The notes: generated by a model not told the origin, from the letters alone. A stretch of DNA of 35,043 nucleotides from Deltaproteobacteria bacterium RIFOXYD12_FULL_55_16 (GCA_001799255.1 MGTC01000040.1:8599-43641); one strand, 5' to 3'. Numbered from the stretch's first letter, positions 23,982-32,919 are shown. Numbers and translations are program-made.

Positions 23982-24368
23982 TTATTTGCCTCCCTCGTCA
24001 ATGGCATAGCGCAAGCCCTCAAATTTTTTTCCGATGCTCTTGGCTACCGCCTGAAACATCAATTGGTTTTCCGCCATCTTCACCATTTCCTGATCCAGAT
24101 CGACCGGTCTTTTCTCATTAACGAACTCTCTGGTTCTGCTGGCAGCCATGGCATCAAGCTGTATATGCCCCTTATTGGTTCTGGTCAACTCTCCCTGGCC
24201 CTGCATCACACTCTGCATAACCTTGGCAAAATCAAGCTCCTGCCCCGTATAGCCTGGTGTTTCCAGATTGGCGAGATTGGACTGGATAAGCCCCTGCCTC
24301 TCCTGCCGCAGACTGAGCGCCTGGCGCATGGTTTCAATATTGCCGTCGAACAGTTTATTTATGGGCAT
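23982..24368 (-). CDS. flgB: Flagellar proximal rod protein FlgB
   Basis: 128 aa with the FlgB hallmarks: RQERQGLIQSNLANLETPGYTGQELDFA near the N-terminus, then the NEKRPVDLDQEMVKMAENQLMFQAVAKSIGKKFEGLRYAI C-terminal rod motif. It is the first gene of the flagellar operon and lies about 43 nt downstream of the sigma-54 promoter core. Confidence 0.95.
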   Translation of the reverse strand: MPINKLFDGNIETMRQALSLRQERQGLIQSNLANLETPGYTGQELDFAKVMQSVMQGQGELTRTNKGHIQLDAMAASRTREFVNEKRPVDLDQEMVKMAENQLMFQAVAKSIGKKFEGLRYAIDEGGK

Positions 24369-24410
24369 ATTATTCTCCTTTGCTGAGCCAGCTAATCTGC
24401 CAGATTGTGA

Positions 24411-24427
24411 TGCAAAAAAAATGCCAA
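24411..24427 (-). promoter_or_regulatory. Sigma-54 (RpoN) -24/-12 promoter of the flgB operon
   Basis: On the minus strand the sequence is TTGGCATTTTTTTTGCA. GG and GC are separated by exactly 10 nt, and both TGGC and TTGC are intact, as the RpoN consensus requires. The start point would fall near 24400, giving a leader of about 32 nt before flgB. Two sigma-54 activator genes lie just upstream, so FlrC-type activation is the obvious inference. The rest of the gap, 24428-24619, shows no gene. Confidence 0.88.
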
Positions 24428-24619
24428 CAAGTACTATTCTTCACGATGATGACAGATCAGAAGAAATTACCGCTTTCACCAGGGACAAAGAAAGACCGCG
24501 AGCAGGGCGCAACCGGAAAAAAAATTACTGGAAGATGTTGAAAAAAATGGGGGCAACTTGATGAAATTAAAGAATAAAAGATCAAGCTGAGCCGGAAGGG
24601 CGGCCAAAGGCCATGGGCG

Positions 24620-26071
24620 TCACTCGATCATGCCTTGAGCCCGATATTCATGCAGTTTATTGCGCAGGGTGCGAACACTGATCCCGAGAATTTCGGCCGC
24701 ATGTGTCCGATTATTGTCGTTTGCCTGCAAGGCCCGCAGGATCATTTGACGCTCAACCTCCCGCAAGGTCTGCATGCTGATCTCCATGGCCGCTGAGGTG
24801 TTGGCTGCCGCCACCGCAGAATGCCCGCAAGCCTGGGGAGCAACCGCCGCCGCAGAGCCAGAGCTTGGCGGCGGCTCAACGTCATCCCAGAAATCCCAGA
24901 GATCCAGTTCCTGGCCCTGGGAAAGAAGCATGGCCCGCTCAATCAGGTTCTCCATCTCCCGCACATTGCCAGGCCAGTCATAATCGGCAAACCTGGCCCA
25001 GACGGCGGCGGAAGGCTTTTTCTCCGCCTTGCCGTATCTGATCGCATATTTTGAAATAAAAAAATCCACCAGCAATCGGAGATCCTCCCTCCGTTCCCGC
25101 AGAGGCGGCAGCTTGAGGGGAATGACATTCAGGCGATAATACAGATCCTGGCGGAAGGCGCCTTCCTTCACCGCCTGTTCCAGATCACGGTTGGTGGTGG
25201 CCAGTACATGCACATCAATCTTGCATGGGGCTCTGCCTCCCAGCCGGTCAACCTCTTCCTCCTGAAGCACCCGCAGGAGTTTGGCCTGGAGATGCAGGGG
25301 GATCTCCCCGATCTCATCCAGCAGCAGAGTACCGCCGTCCGCCAGCTCGAACTTTCCTTTCTTGGTGGCAATGGCCCCGGTGAAGGCCCCTTTCTCATGG
25401 CCAAACAGTTCGCTTTCCAGAAGCCCTTCCGGCAGGGCGGCGCAATTCAGGGCGACAAACGGCCCGTTTCGCCGCTCGCTTTCCTGATGGATGAAACGGG
25501 CAAAAACCTCCTTGCCCGTTCCTGATTCACCAAGAATAAGCACGGTGGCCTTGCTGGAGGCCACGCTTCTGGCTCTGTCCATAAGCTGCAACAGCTTGCT
25601 GTTCTGACCGATAATCGGTTTTTCAGAGAGGGGCTGTTCCGCCCCCTGCTTTAGCCCCGGCCTGCCAGCCGCTTGCGGCAGCCTGCGCGCCAGGGCAAAG
25701 AATCTGGCCACCGTCTCCTCAACAACCTCCACGGGAAAGGGCTTCAAGAGATAATCAAAGGCCCCCTGCTTCATGGCCTGCACTGCCGTATCCACCGTGG
25801 CGAAACCAGTCATGATTACCACCGGCAGCTCTGGACGCAGCGCTTTAACCTGGCGCAAAAGCTCAAGGCCATCCATGCCCGGCATCTTTATATCAGTAAT
25901 CACCAGATCAGGCGCTTGCCTGGCAATCATCTCCAGGGCCATCCGGCCATTTTCCGCAACCATAACCTCGTGCCCATTGCGGCTCAGCGCCTCGAAAAGG
26001 GTAACCCGCATGTTCTGTTCATCATCAACGATCAGTATTTTATGGCTCTGTTCGGGCATCGGCTCTGGCAT
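24620..26071 (-). CDS. NtrC-family sigma-54 response regulator, FlrC/FlgR-like
   Basis: 483 aa. The receiver domain has acidic D16/D17, phospho-acceptor Asp60 in DLVITDIKMPGMDG and Lys110 in LLKPF. The AAA+ domain has Walker A GESGTGKE (181-188), an intact GAFTGA sigma-54 contact loop (228-233), Walker B GGTLLLDE (246-253) and the ERREDL sensor region. A Fis-type HTH ends the protein (NNRTHAAEILGISVRTLRNKL). It should activate RpoN promoters when phosphorylated; the flgB promoter lies directly downstream. No histidine kinase gene is in the window. Confidence 0.9.
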   Translation of the reverse strand: MPEPMPEQSHKILIVDDEQNMRVTLFEALSRNGHEVMVAENGRMALEMIARQAPDLVITDIKMPGMDGLELLRQVKALRPELPVVIMTGFATVDTAVQAMKQGAFDYLLKPFPVEVVEETVARFFALARRLPQAAGRPGLKQGAEQPLSEKPIIGQNSKLLQLMDRARSVASSKATVLILGESGTGKEVFARFIHQESERRNGPFVALNCAALPEGLLESELFGHEKGAFTGAIATKKGKFELADGGTLLLDEIGEIPLHLQAKLLRVLQEEEVDRLGGRAPCKIDVHVLATTNRDLEQAVKEGAFRQDLYYRLNVIPLKLPPLRERREDLRLLVDFFISKYAIRYGKAEKKPSAAVWARFADYDWPGNVREMENLIERAMLLSQGQELDLWDFWDDVEPPPSSGSAAAVAPQACGHSAVAAANTSAAMEISMQTLREVERQMILRALQANDNNRTHAAEILGISVRTLRNKLHEYRAQGMIE

Positions 26072-26147
26072 CTTTTTTTCTGCTGGTTTCTGTTTTCGCC
26101 CCTGATCTCATCGGCCGCGCCCAGACAACAGGCATCTCTTGCCGCTC

Positions 26148-28238
26148 TCATCTGGCGCTCTTTTTCGATCTTCTTCCCAAATCGAGATCAATCTGGTTCA
26201 GGATGGCTTTCGCTTTTTTCTTGAGAAGCTCGTCCGGCCCGGCCTGTGCCTTCTGGAGATGCCCGCGCCCTTTTTCCGTTTCCCCGGCCCTGCGCAGCAG
26301 CTCGCCCAGCTGCAGGTGAATCTGCTGGGCGGCCTTGCTGTCCTTGGGCATGTCCCCATCGACTCCGGCCAGATAGGCGTTAATGGCCGCTTTCGCGTCC
26401 TGCCCGGCCAGCCCGTCGCCAAACTGCCGGTACCAGCCCTGCGAGGCTTCGGCATCCAGCCCTTGCTTCTGGCGTAAACGCGACAACGCCTCAACCCCCT
26501 CGGCATACAGACCGAGAGCGGCCAGCATCCGCAGGCGCGCCTCCACATAGACCTTTATTTTTGCCGACACAGGCGAAGCTGCCGAGGCCCTGACATAACA
26601 GGCCAGAGCCTCGCTCTTTTTCCCCTGGATCTCACGAAGCTTGCCGTTCAAGTAATGAAATTCCCCGACATATTCCGTCTCCCGGTAGATGTCCAGGCCA
26701 TGACGGATCACCCGGTCGGCGGCAGGCAGATTTTTCTGAAGAAGATAAACCTCGGCTCGCCGACCATAGAGATCTGCCTTGTCTTCATCGGCCAAGCTCA
26801 GACCCTGGGCCCGGAAATAAACCGCCGAGGCCTGATCAAGCAGCGACAACGCCTCAAGCGCCTGGCCAACCAGATAGAGAAAGCGCCCGTTATCCAGGGC
26901 GCTGACCTGACGGTATTCGGCGGTATACAGTTGATAGAGCTTGTCATATTCTTTCCGGGCCAGAAATCCCTCTCCAAGATAGAGCAGAATCTTGCCGGAA
27001 AAATTCTCCTTTCTCCCTGGGGCAACCCCGGCCTTTTCATGACGCAGATAATTTCTGCCAAGCTCAGCGGCAGCCTCGGCGTTATTACGGGTCTGATAAC
27101 GAATGAACAGAGCGCGCCGGGCATCCTGGGTAATGGCCTCGTCAGGATAAGCCTCGATCACCGCCAGGAAAGGCTTGTCTCCCTCTGGATCGGCCAGGTC
27201 AGAAGCCTTCTGCCCCTTGATCATACTCCTTTCCGGGTCATCCAGATACTCAGCCCGCCGGAACCTGGACAGAGCCGCAAACCGGTCGTTGCTCGTCCTG
27301 TCTTCAAGGATACGCTCATAAAGCTTCAAGGCTGTAAGCCCATCCCCGCCGCGTAAATAACTTTCAGCCAATTCAAAGAAGATCTCTCTCCGGTCAGGCG
27401 GGTTCTCGGCCAGGTTCAGATAGTGAAACAGTAATCTCCTCGCCTCTTCCTCCCTGCCCAAGCGCAGATAGATAAAGCCAAGCTTGCGCAGCAACTCCGG
27501 GTCGCGGTGGTGATATTCCGGGTATTTTTCAAAAAGGATGGCAAAGGTCTTCAGGGCCCCGACATGATCCTTGCCAGCGGCCATGATCTCGCCCAGACCA
27601 ATAAGGGCTCTGGCCACAATATCCTCATCGCCGGACTCGGAAACCTTCTTATAGATATCCTGCGCCTCAGCCACCTTTCCTGTGGCCAAAAGCGTATCCG
27701 CCTGCGCGAGCCGCACCCGGTCCTGCAGGGGAGACTCAGGATAGCGCTTGGGAAAAAGCTTGAAATAGATAAGCGCCTCTCGATAGAAGCGCATCCGGTA
27801 ATGAGCGTAACCAACCTCAAAATACGCCTCGGCCGCTCTTTTGGCCTTGGGGAAATCAGCGCCATATCTCCGGAAAATGTCGCGAACCCTGCCCCACTCT
27901 GGCGTTGCGTTTCGCAGGGCCAGTTGCTTCATGCTTTGGGCCGCCTGCCAGAGCGCTTCTTCCGCCTGCTCCGTCTCCCGGAAGTTTTCATAGTACCGCT
28001 GATACGCGGAGGCGGCCTTGGCCAGATCTCCGGCCTTTGCCGCCTTCACCGCCTCCTGCCAGACTACCGCCGGGTTTTCCACCCGCACTACCGCCGCCTT
28101 CTTCGGAGGCGGTGGCGCGGCCTCTTTTTTACTGGCCCGGCCCTGATCCGGCAAAGCCACTAGCACGAGAAGGGCAAGGCCGAAAAGAATAAAGACCGGC
28201 AGGGCAGGAAGGAAATGAGATAAATGGCTTTTTTTCAT
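26148..28238 (-). CDS. Membrane-anchored TPR-repeat protein of unknown function
   Basis: 696 aa from ATG 28238 (a longer GTG-started frame to 28316 would put 26 residues before the membrane helix). After a short basic start comes one hydrophobic segment (LPVFILFGLALLVLVAL), a Pro/Lys linker (APPPPKKAA) and then TPR-like helical repeats over nearly the whole length, for example AYFEVGYAHYRMRFYREALIYFK, RALIGLGEIMAAGKDHVGALKTFAILFEKYP and ELAESYLRGGDGLTALKLYERIL. It is probably exported and held at the inner membrane, serving as a protein-binding scaffold. It lies between the FleQ-like and FlrC-like regulators in the same direction, so a flagellar role is possible but unproven. Confidence 0.75.
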   Translation of the reverse strand: MKKSHLSHFLPALPVFILFGLALLVLVALPDQGRASKKEAAPPPPKKAAVVRVENPAVVWQEAVKAAKAGDLAKAASAYQRYYENFRETEQAEEALWQAAQSMKQLALRNATPEWGRVRDIFRRYGADFPKAKRAAEAYFEVGYAHYRMRFYREALIYFKLFPKRYPESPLQDRVRLAQADTLLATGKVAEAQDIYKKVSESGDEDIVARALIGLGEIMAAGKDHVGALKTFAILFEKYPEYHHRDPELLRKLGFIYLRLGREEEARRLLFHYLNLAENPPDRREIFFELAESYLRGGDGLTALKLYERILEDRTSNDRFAALSRFRRAEYLDDPERSMIKGQKASDLADPEGDKPFLAVIEAYPDEAITQDARRALFIRYQTRNNAEAAAELGRNYLRHEKAGVAPGRKENFSGKILLYLGEGFLARKEYDKLYQLYTAEYRQVSALDNGRFLYLVGQALEALSLLDQASAVYFRAQGLSLADEDKADLYGRRAEVYLLQKNLPAADRVIRHGLDIYRETEYVGEFHYLNGKLREIQGKKSEALACYVRASAASPVSAKIKVYVEARLRMLAALGLYAEGVEALSRLRQKQGLDAEASQGWYRQFGDGLAGQDAKAAINAYLAGVDGDMPKDSKAAQQIHLQLGELLRRAGETEKGRGHLQKAQAGPDELLKKKAKAILNQIDLDLGRRSKKSAR

Positions 28239-28323
28239 GATTTCTTTTACGGGAGTCAACGCGAAGCGGCTTGCCTTATTACCCCGTGCCCGGCTGTAAC
28301 CAAAGAAGGTGCGCACCTTTTTT

Positions 28324-29700
28324 CTACGCCTCGACAGAAGAGGAGGCCAACTTGAATCGTTTCATCTTTTCAATGAGGGTGGTTCGGTTTACATGCAAAA
28401 GTTTGGCGGCCCTGTTCTTGACCCAGTCAGTCTGCTCAAGCGCTTGCAAAATCAAGCGTCTTTCAAAATCAGCCAGCAGCTCGTTAAGAAAAAATCCCTG
28501 CCCGGGAATTTCTTCAAACCGCTCGGCAGGGACGTCTCCGACCTCCAGCAAGCGCTCCGGCAGATCAGCCAGGGACAGCACCTCAGCGCCAGCGAGAATC
28601 ACCATGCGTTCCAGCATGTTTTCAAGCTCCCGGACATTGCCTGGCCAGGCGTAGCGCGCGAACCTGCCCATGACTTCTTCCTCCACCCCCTTGATTTTCT
28701 TCTTCCGGAGCCGGTTAAATCTGGCCACAAAATGTTCGACCAGCAGAGGAATATCCTGTCGCCGCTCCCGCAGGGGCGGCGCCTCGATAGGGATAACGTT
28801 AAGGCGGTAATAAAGATCTTCCCGAAAACGCCCGGCCTGAACCTCCTGCTCAAGATCCCTGTTGGTCGCGGCAACCACCCGAAAATCCGAGCTGATGGTT
28901 TTGGTGCCACCAATCCGCTCAAACTCTTTTTCCTGAAGAACCCGCAGCAGTTTCACCTGCAACATGGGGCTCATCTCAGAAATTTCGTCAAGAAAGACCG
29001 TGCCTCCGTTGGCCAGCTCAAAACGGCCAAGCCGGGTTCGAATCGCGTGGGTAAACGCACCCTTCTCATGACCGAACAACTCGCTTTCCAGCAGTTCTCC
29101 TGGGATAGCTCCGCAATTCACCGGCACAAAAGGGCCAGCGCCGCGAACCCCTTCATAATGGAGAGCCTGGGCGATCAGCTCTTTCCCGGTGCCTGATTCG
29201 CCCCGAATCAACACGGTGGTTTCGGCATCGCAGACTTTTTTGATCAGGGAAAAAACCTGCCGCATGGCGCTGCTGTTGCCGATGATGGCGGCGCAGCCTT
29301 TCCCGGCCTTTACCGGGAGCTGAGCAGCGGAGGAAAGCTGACTGCGCACCCCAGCCTTAGCAAGGGCGAGATCAAGAAGACTTTCACTCACTGGCGTCTC
29401 GAGGTAATCGACAACCCCGGCCTGCAAGGCAACAACCACATCATTGACCGACGGCTCGCTTGCCACTACGATAACCGCCACCGAGGGGGCAATTTCCTGA
29501 AGATCAGCCAGAAAAGCGCCATGAGCCTGAAGCGAGGCTCCCGCCAGAAGTATTGCCTGGCACTGGTTTTCTTCAAGCCAGCGCCGGGCTTCCGCCGTGG
29601 AACGGATCACGATCAGGGCCAGATTTTTTTTCTGGAGAGCCTTGACAAGTTCCGGGAAATGCCCGGAAGAATCAAGGAGCAGCAAGGGGTTATGCTTCAT
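28324..29700 (-). CDS. FleQ/FlrA-like sigma-54 flagellar activator with degenerate receiver
   Basis: 458 aa from ATG 29700 (an in-frame GTG at 29742 falls at the predicted transcription start and is unlikely). The N-terminal 110 residues have a receiver-like fold but lack the phospho-Asp (LLAGAS at about 51-56) and the conserved Lys (YLETP), as in FleQ/FlrA regulators that are not phosphorylated. The AAA+ part has Walker A GESGTGKE (167-174), Walker B GGTVFLDE and a variant sigma-54 loop, GAFTHA (214-219). The C-terminus has a Fis-type HTH (KNRAAKLLHVNRTTLIEKM). It is probably the top flagellar activator; FleQ proteins often bind c-di-GMP, which cannot be judged here. Confidence 0.85.
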   Translation of the reverse strand: MKHNPLLLLDSSGHFPELVKALQKKNLALIVIRSTAEARRWLEENQCQAILLAGASLQAHGAFLADLQEIAPSVAVIVVASEPSVNDVVVALQAGVVDYLETPVSESLLDLALAKAGVRSQLSSAAQLPVKAGKGCAAIIGNSSAMRQVFSLIKKVCDAETTVLIRGESGTGKELIAQALHYEGVRGAGPFVPVNCGAIPGELLESELFGHEKGAFTHAIRTRLGRFELANGGTVFLDEISEMSPMLQVKLLRVLQEKEFERIGGTKTISSDFRVVAATNRDLEQEVQAGRFREDLYYRLNVIPIEAPPLRERRQDIPLLVEHFVARFNRLRKKKIKGVEEEVMGRFARYAWPGNVRELENMLERMVILAGAEVLSLADLPERLLEVGDVPAERFEEIPGQGFFLNELLADFERRLILQALEQTDWVKNRAAKLLHVNRTTLIEKMKRFKLASSSVEA

Positions 29701-29756
29701 GGCACCATTATGAATTTTATGTTTTCTTTTAATAAATTTCACAGCTTATGTTCTTT

Positions 29757-29786
29757 TGTATACATTATTCATAAAAAAAGTGTCAA
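29757..29786 (-). promoter_or_regulatory. Sigma-70-type promoter of the FleQ-like gene
   Basis: On the minus strand a perfect TTGACA (29781-29786) and TATACA (29757-29762) are 18 nt apart in very AT-rich DNA. The predicted start is near 29750, about 50 nt before ATG 29700. It overlaps the divergent ftsE promoter region. Confidence 0.55.
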
Positions 29787-29798
29787 TTTTTTTTCACA

Positions 29799-29807
29799 TG
29801 CTATAAA
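29799..29807 (+). promoter_or_regulatory. Possible extended -10 promoter of ftsEX
   Basis: TGCTATAAA (TGn followed by TATAAA at 29802-29807) fits an extended -10 element. A weak -35 (GTGTCA, 29780-29785) lies 16 nt upstream. The start would be near 29814, with a leader of about 74 nt before ftsE. Its -35 overlaps the -35 of the opposite promoter. Confidence 0.4.
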
Positions 29808-29887
29808 TTATCAATCATTATGGCTTATTGTAGTCTGGCCGCCATCCGGGTGGAGGTTTTTCCCGTTCGACTGAAAAAGGTTTTTTT

Positions 29888-30610
29888 ATGCCCAGAGATG
29901 CAAGCACTGACAAGCCCCTGGTTGAGCTGGTAAACATCACCAAGATCTATCCGCCTGATATTGTCGCTCTGGAAGACGTTTCCCTGCGGATTTACAAGGG
30001 GGAGATCCTTTTTCTTACCGGCATGAGCGGGGCGGGCAAAACTACCCTGATCAAACTGCTTTTCTGTCTGGAAACGCCCACTCGCGGCCTCATCGAGATA
30101 GCCGGTCGTGATCTTTTCCGGCTTAGTCCTGTTGGCATCCAGCAGATGCGTCAAAAAATCGGCGTTGCCTATCAGGATTTCCGGCTGCTGGATAAACAAA
30201 CCGTTTTCCAGAACATTGCCATGGCCATGGAGGTGACCTACGCCAGCGCCAAGGAGATCAGGGTGCGGGTCGGGGAGTTGCTGGATCTGCTTAACCTTGC
30301 CAGTAAACGCAATAAACCTGTAGGCGAACTCTCCCGAGGAGAACAGCAACGGGTGGCTCTGGCGCGGGCCGCAGCCAACCGGCCCACCCTGCTTCTGGCC
30401 GACGAGCCAACCGGCAACCTTGATCAGACTACAACCGAATTGGTTATCAATCTCTTCCGGCGCTTAAACGAAGAAGATGGTTCGACCATCGTTGTTGCCA
30501 CCCATGATGAGTCGATTTACGCAAAAACAGAACACCGGGTCGTAGAGCTTCACAACGGGCAACTTGCCGCTCATCTCGAGCAGACGCCGCGACAGGTCGA
30601 ACTTTTCTAG
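29888..30610 (+). CDS. ftsE: Cell-division ABC ATPase FtsE
   Basis: 240 aa ABC ATPase: Walker A GMSGAGKT (45-52), Q-loop Gln96 in AYQDFRLL, Walker B LLLADEP (168-174), D-loop TGNLD and switch His206. AYQDFRLL and the GVAYQ context are typical of FtsE. The signature reads LSRGEQQ (149-155), with Arg replacing the first Gly of LSGG. With FtsX it forms the FtsEX complex, which transmits division signals to periplasmic amidase activators. The N-terminal 10 residues extend a little beyond the usual start. ftsX follows after 73 nt. Confidence 0.93.
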   Translation: MPRDASTDKPLVELVNITKIYPPDIVALEDVSLRIYKGEILFLTGMSGAGKTTLIKLLFCLETPTRGLIEIAGRDLFRLSPVGIQQMRQKIGVAYQDFRLLDKQTVFQNIAMAMEVTYASAKEIRVRVGELLDLLNLASKRNKPVGELSRGEQQRVALARAAANRPTLLLADEPTGNLDQTTTELVINLFRRLNEEDGSTIVVATHDESIYAKTEHRVVELHNGQLAAHLEQTPRQVELF

Positions 30611-30683
30611 TAGTTACCGCTGAGCCCATCTTTTTACGGGAACCAGAATCAAGCTCGTTTTCCTTGCCAAGGAGTACCAGGCC

Positions 30684-31571
30684 ATGCAGTTTCTGACCTA
30701 TATCTTATGCCAGACCGGAAAAAATCTCAGGCAGACCTGGGGGGCTCAGGTCATGACCCTGCTGACCGTGACCCTCTCCGTGCTTATTTTTGCCTTTTTC
30801 TTCCTCATCTACACCAACATGCTCAGGGCCAGCGCCCAGCTCGGCGACGATGTCCGTCTCATTGTTTATCTGGATCAGGAGGTTACAGAGCAGATGCGCC
30901 CGGTGCTTGAAACCAGGATCCGTGATTTCGGGCCCGTGGAAAAGATCGTGTTTGTCTCCCGAGCCGAGGCCTTTGCCCGGCTCAGCGCCCAGATGGGCAA
31001 GGAAAAGGATGTTTTAAACGACCTGGGCCCAGATTTCCTCCCACCCTCCCTTGAAGTATACCCCCTGAAAAACCTTAATGACCTCAGCAAGATCAACCAG
31101 TTTTCCGACTTTCTTCAAACCCTGCCTTATGTGACCAAGGTTCAGTCCGGCCTTGACTGGCTGCAACGCTTCGGCTATTTCACCAGCCTTCTCCGGATCG
31201 TGGTGCTGTTAAGCGGCAGTCTGCTCATTATCAGCATGACCTTTATCGTTTCCTATACCCTCCGCCTCACCGTGCTTTCCAGGCAGGGCGAGCTTGAAAT
31301 TCTCAGGCTGCTTGGCGCCTCCAGCGCCTATATCCGTCTGCCTCTTCTGCTTGAGGGCATGTTGCAGGGGGTTCTGGGCTCAAGTCTGGGACTTGCCGCC
31401 CTGTATATCCTCTATCAATGGATTGTCAGCCGCTTCAGCGGCCCAGGCTTTCTGAAACTCTTTGAGTTCACTTTCTTCCCCTTTGAACTCACGGCCGCGA
31501 TCCTGCTGGCCGGCATTGTGCTGTGTACGGTCGGCAGTCTTTTCTCAATCCGCAGATTTATCCGCATCTGA
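30684..31571 (+). CDS. ftsX: Cell-division membrane protein FtsX
   Basis: 295 aa with four membrane helices (near residues 24-42, 165-190, 220-245 and 265-288) and a periplasmic loop between the first two containing DDVRLIVYLDQEVTEQ and FVSRAEAFARLSAQMG, the FtsX extracellular domain pattern. RQGELEILRLLGAS is the conserved cytoplasmic segment that meets FtsE. AAGGAG precedes ATG 30684. It is followed 3 nt later by the EnvC-like gene, consistent with FtsEX controlling that activator. Confidence 0.94.
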   Translation: MQFLTYILCQTGKNLRQTWGAQVMTLLTVTLSVLIFAFFFLIYTNMLRASAQLGDDVRLIVYLDQEVTEQMRPVLETRIRDFGPVEKIVFVSRAEAFARLSAQMGKEKDVLNDLGPDFLPPSLEVYPLKNLNDLSKINQFSDFLQTLPYVTKVQSGLDWLQRFGYFTSLLRIVVLLSGSLLIISMTFIVSYTLRLTVLSRQGELEILRLLGASSAYIRLPLLLEGMLQGVLGSSLGLAALYILYQWIVSRFSGPGFLKLFEFTFFPFELTAAILLAGIVLCTVGSLFSIRRFIRI

Positions 31572-31574
31572 CTT

Positions 31575-32858
31575 ATGATTTCCTTTTTCAGCCGCCCCTA
31601 TTTTTCGGTCTGCCTCCTGACTCTGACCCTGGCCCTCTGCCTCGGGCAACACCTTTGTCTGGCTGCGGAGACACTCCAGGTAAACTCCAGGATCATCGAG
31701 GAACAAAAAAAGATCCAGCGCCTGAAAAAAGGCATTGAAGATCAGAAATCCAGGGTGCAGACCACCAATAAGCAGGAAAACTCCCTGCTTACCGAACTGG
31801 ATCGGCTGAACGGACATATCCAGGATGAAAGCGACAAACTCAGCAGCCTGAATAAGGATCTAAGCAAACACGAACAGCTCCTGGCAGCCAAGCAGGATGA
31901 GGCCGTCCAGGCAAAAGAGGCCAAAGAACAGGCGAAGCTCCATATCAAAAAACGGCTTAATTCCTTTTATCGGCTGGGAGATATCGGTGTGCTGAATGTT
32001 ATCTTTTCCACCAGCAAGCTGCCTGATCTTCTTGCCTTTCGCGAGTATTTCAATATCCTGCTCAAGCGAGACCAGGATGTTATTCAGGAATACCGAAAAA
32101 AAATGGCAACCCTTGCAAAAACCCAGACCGATCTTCAGCAAGGAAAGCAGGCCCTGGTGGAAAACATCGCCAGGGTCAAGGGGCAGGAAGAACAGCTGGC
32201 CGCCACCCGCGAGGAAAGAATGCGTCTGCTGCAAAAGGTGAAAACCGAGAAGAAACTTTACCAGCTGGCTCTTACAGAGCTGGAAGAGGCGGCAGACAGG
32301 CTGACCAGCACCCTTGAGCAGCTTAAGGCCGAAGCAGCCAAAGCCCGCCAGAAAGAAGCTCGCTCCAAGGAGTCCCGCCCTGCCAGCCTCCAGAAATCTC
32401 AACCAGACAACCTCGGCTTTGCCGCCCAGAAAGGGCGCCTTTCTCCCCCGGCGCCGGGCACGGTTACAACCATGTTCGGCAAGAGCGTCCAGGGGAAATT
32501 CGGCATTGCCACCTTTGCCAACGGCATTGATATCAAGACAACGCCGGGCACCAAGGTCACCGCCATCTTCGAAGGCAGGGTAATCTACGCCAAATTTCTG
32601 CGCGGCTATGGCAATCTGCTCATCATTGACCATGGCCAGCAATATCTCAGCCTCGTTTCCCGCGTCGCGAAATTTTTCAAGGAGGAAGGCGACACCGTTG
32701 CCAGGGGGGAGGTGGTTGGCATAATGAGCGACCAGGAAGGCTTGCTGGGGGAGGGCCTTCATTTTGAGATCCGCCATGGAACCAAGCCGGAAAACCCGCT
32801 GCTCTGGGTAAACAACGCCAGCCTCACCATCAGGGCAACCCCCAGAACCTCCCGCTGA
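31575..32858 (+). CDS. EnvC-like murein hydrolase activator (coiled coil plus degenerate LytM domain)
   Basis: 427 aa: signal peptide (cleavage near LAA-E32), a long coiled coil (about 35-270), a Ser/Lys linker, and a LytM/M23 domain (about 300-415; PGTVTTMFGKSVQGKFG, then NGIDIKTTPGTKVTAIFEGRVIYA). Zinc ligands are partly lost: the HxxxD motif reads NGIDI and the HxH motif reads GLH in GEGLHFEIRHG. Like EnvC it is therefore probably an activator of amidases rather than an enzyme. Its position directly behind ftsEX supports this. An active peptidase cannot be fully excluded from sequence alone. Confidence 0.88.
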   Translation: MISFFSRPYFSVCLLTLTLALCLGQHLCLAAETLQVNSRIIEEQKKIQRLKKGIEDQKSRVQTTNKQENSLLTELDRLNGHIQDESDKLSSLNKDLSKHEQLLAAKQDEAVQAKEAKEQAKLHIKKRLNSFYRLGDIGVLNVIFSTSKLPDLLAFREYFNILLKRDQDVIQEYRKKMATLAKTQTDLQQGKQALVENIARVKGQEEQLAATREERMRLLQKVKTEKKLYQLALTELEEAADRLTSTLEQLKAEAAKARQKEARSKESRPASLQKSQPDNLGFAAQKGRLSPPAPGTVTTMFGKSVQGKFGIATFANGIDIKTTPGTKVTAIFEGRVIYAKFLRGYGNLLIIDHGQQYLSLVSRVAKFFKEEGDTVARGEVVGIMSDQEGLLGEGLHFEIRHGTKPENPLLWVNNASLTIRATPRTSR

Positions 32859-32919
32859 GTTTCACCCTGTCAGTATCGATAACGAGCCTCTTTTCTTCTT
32901 CTGATCAGCGCAAATAGTA

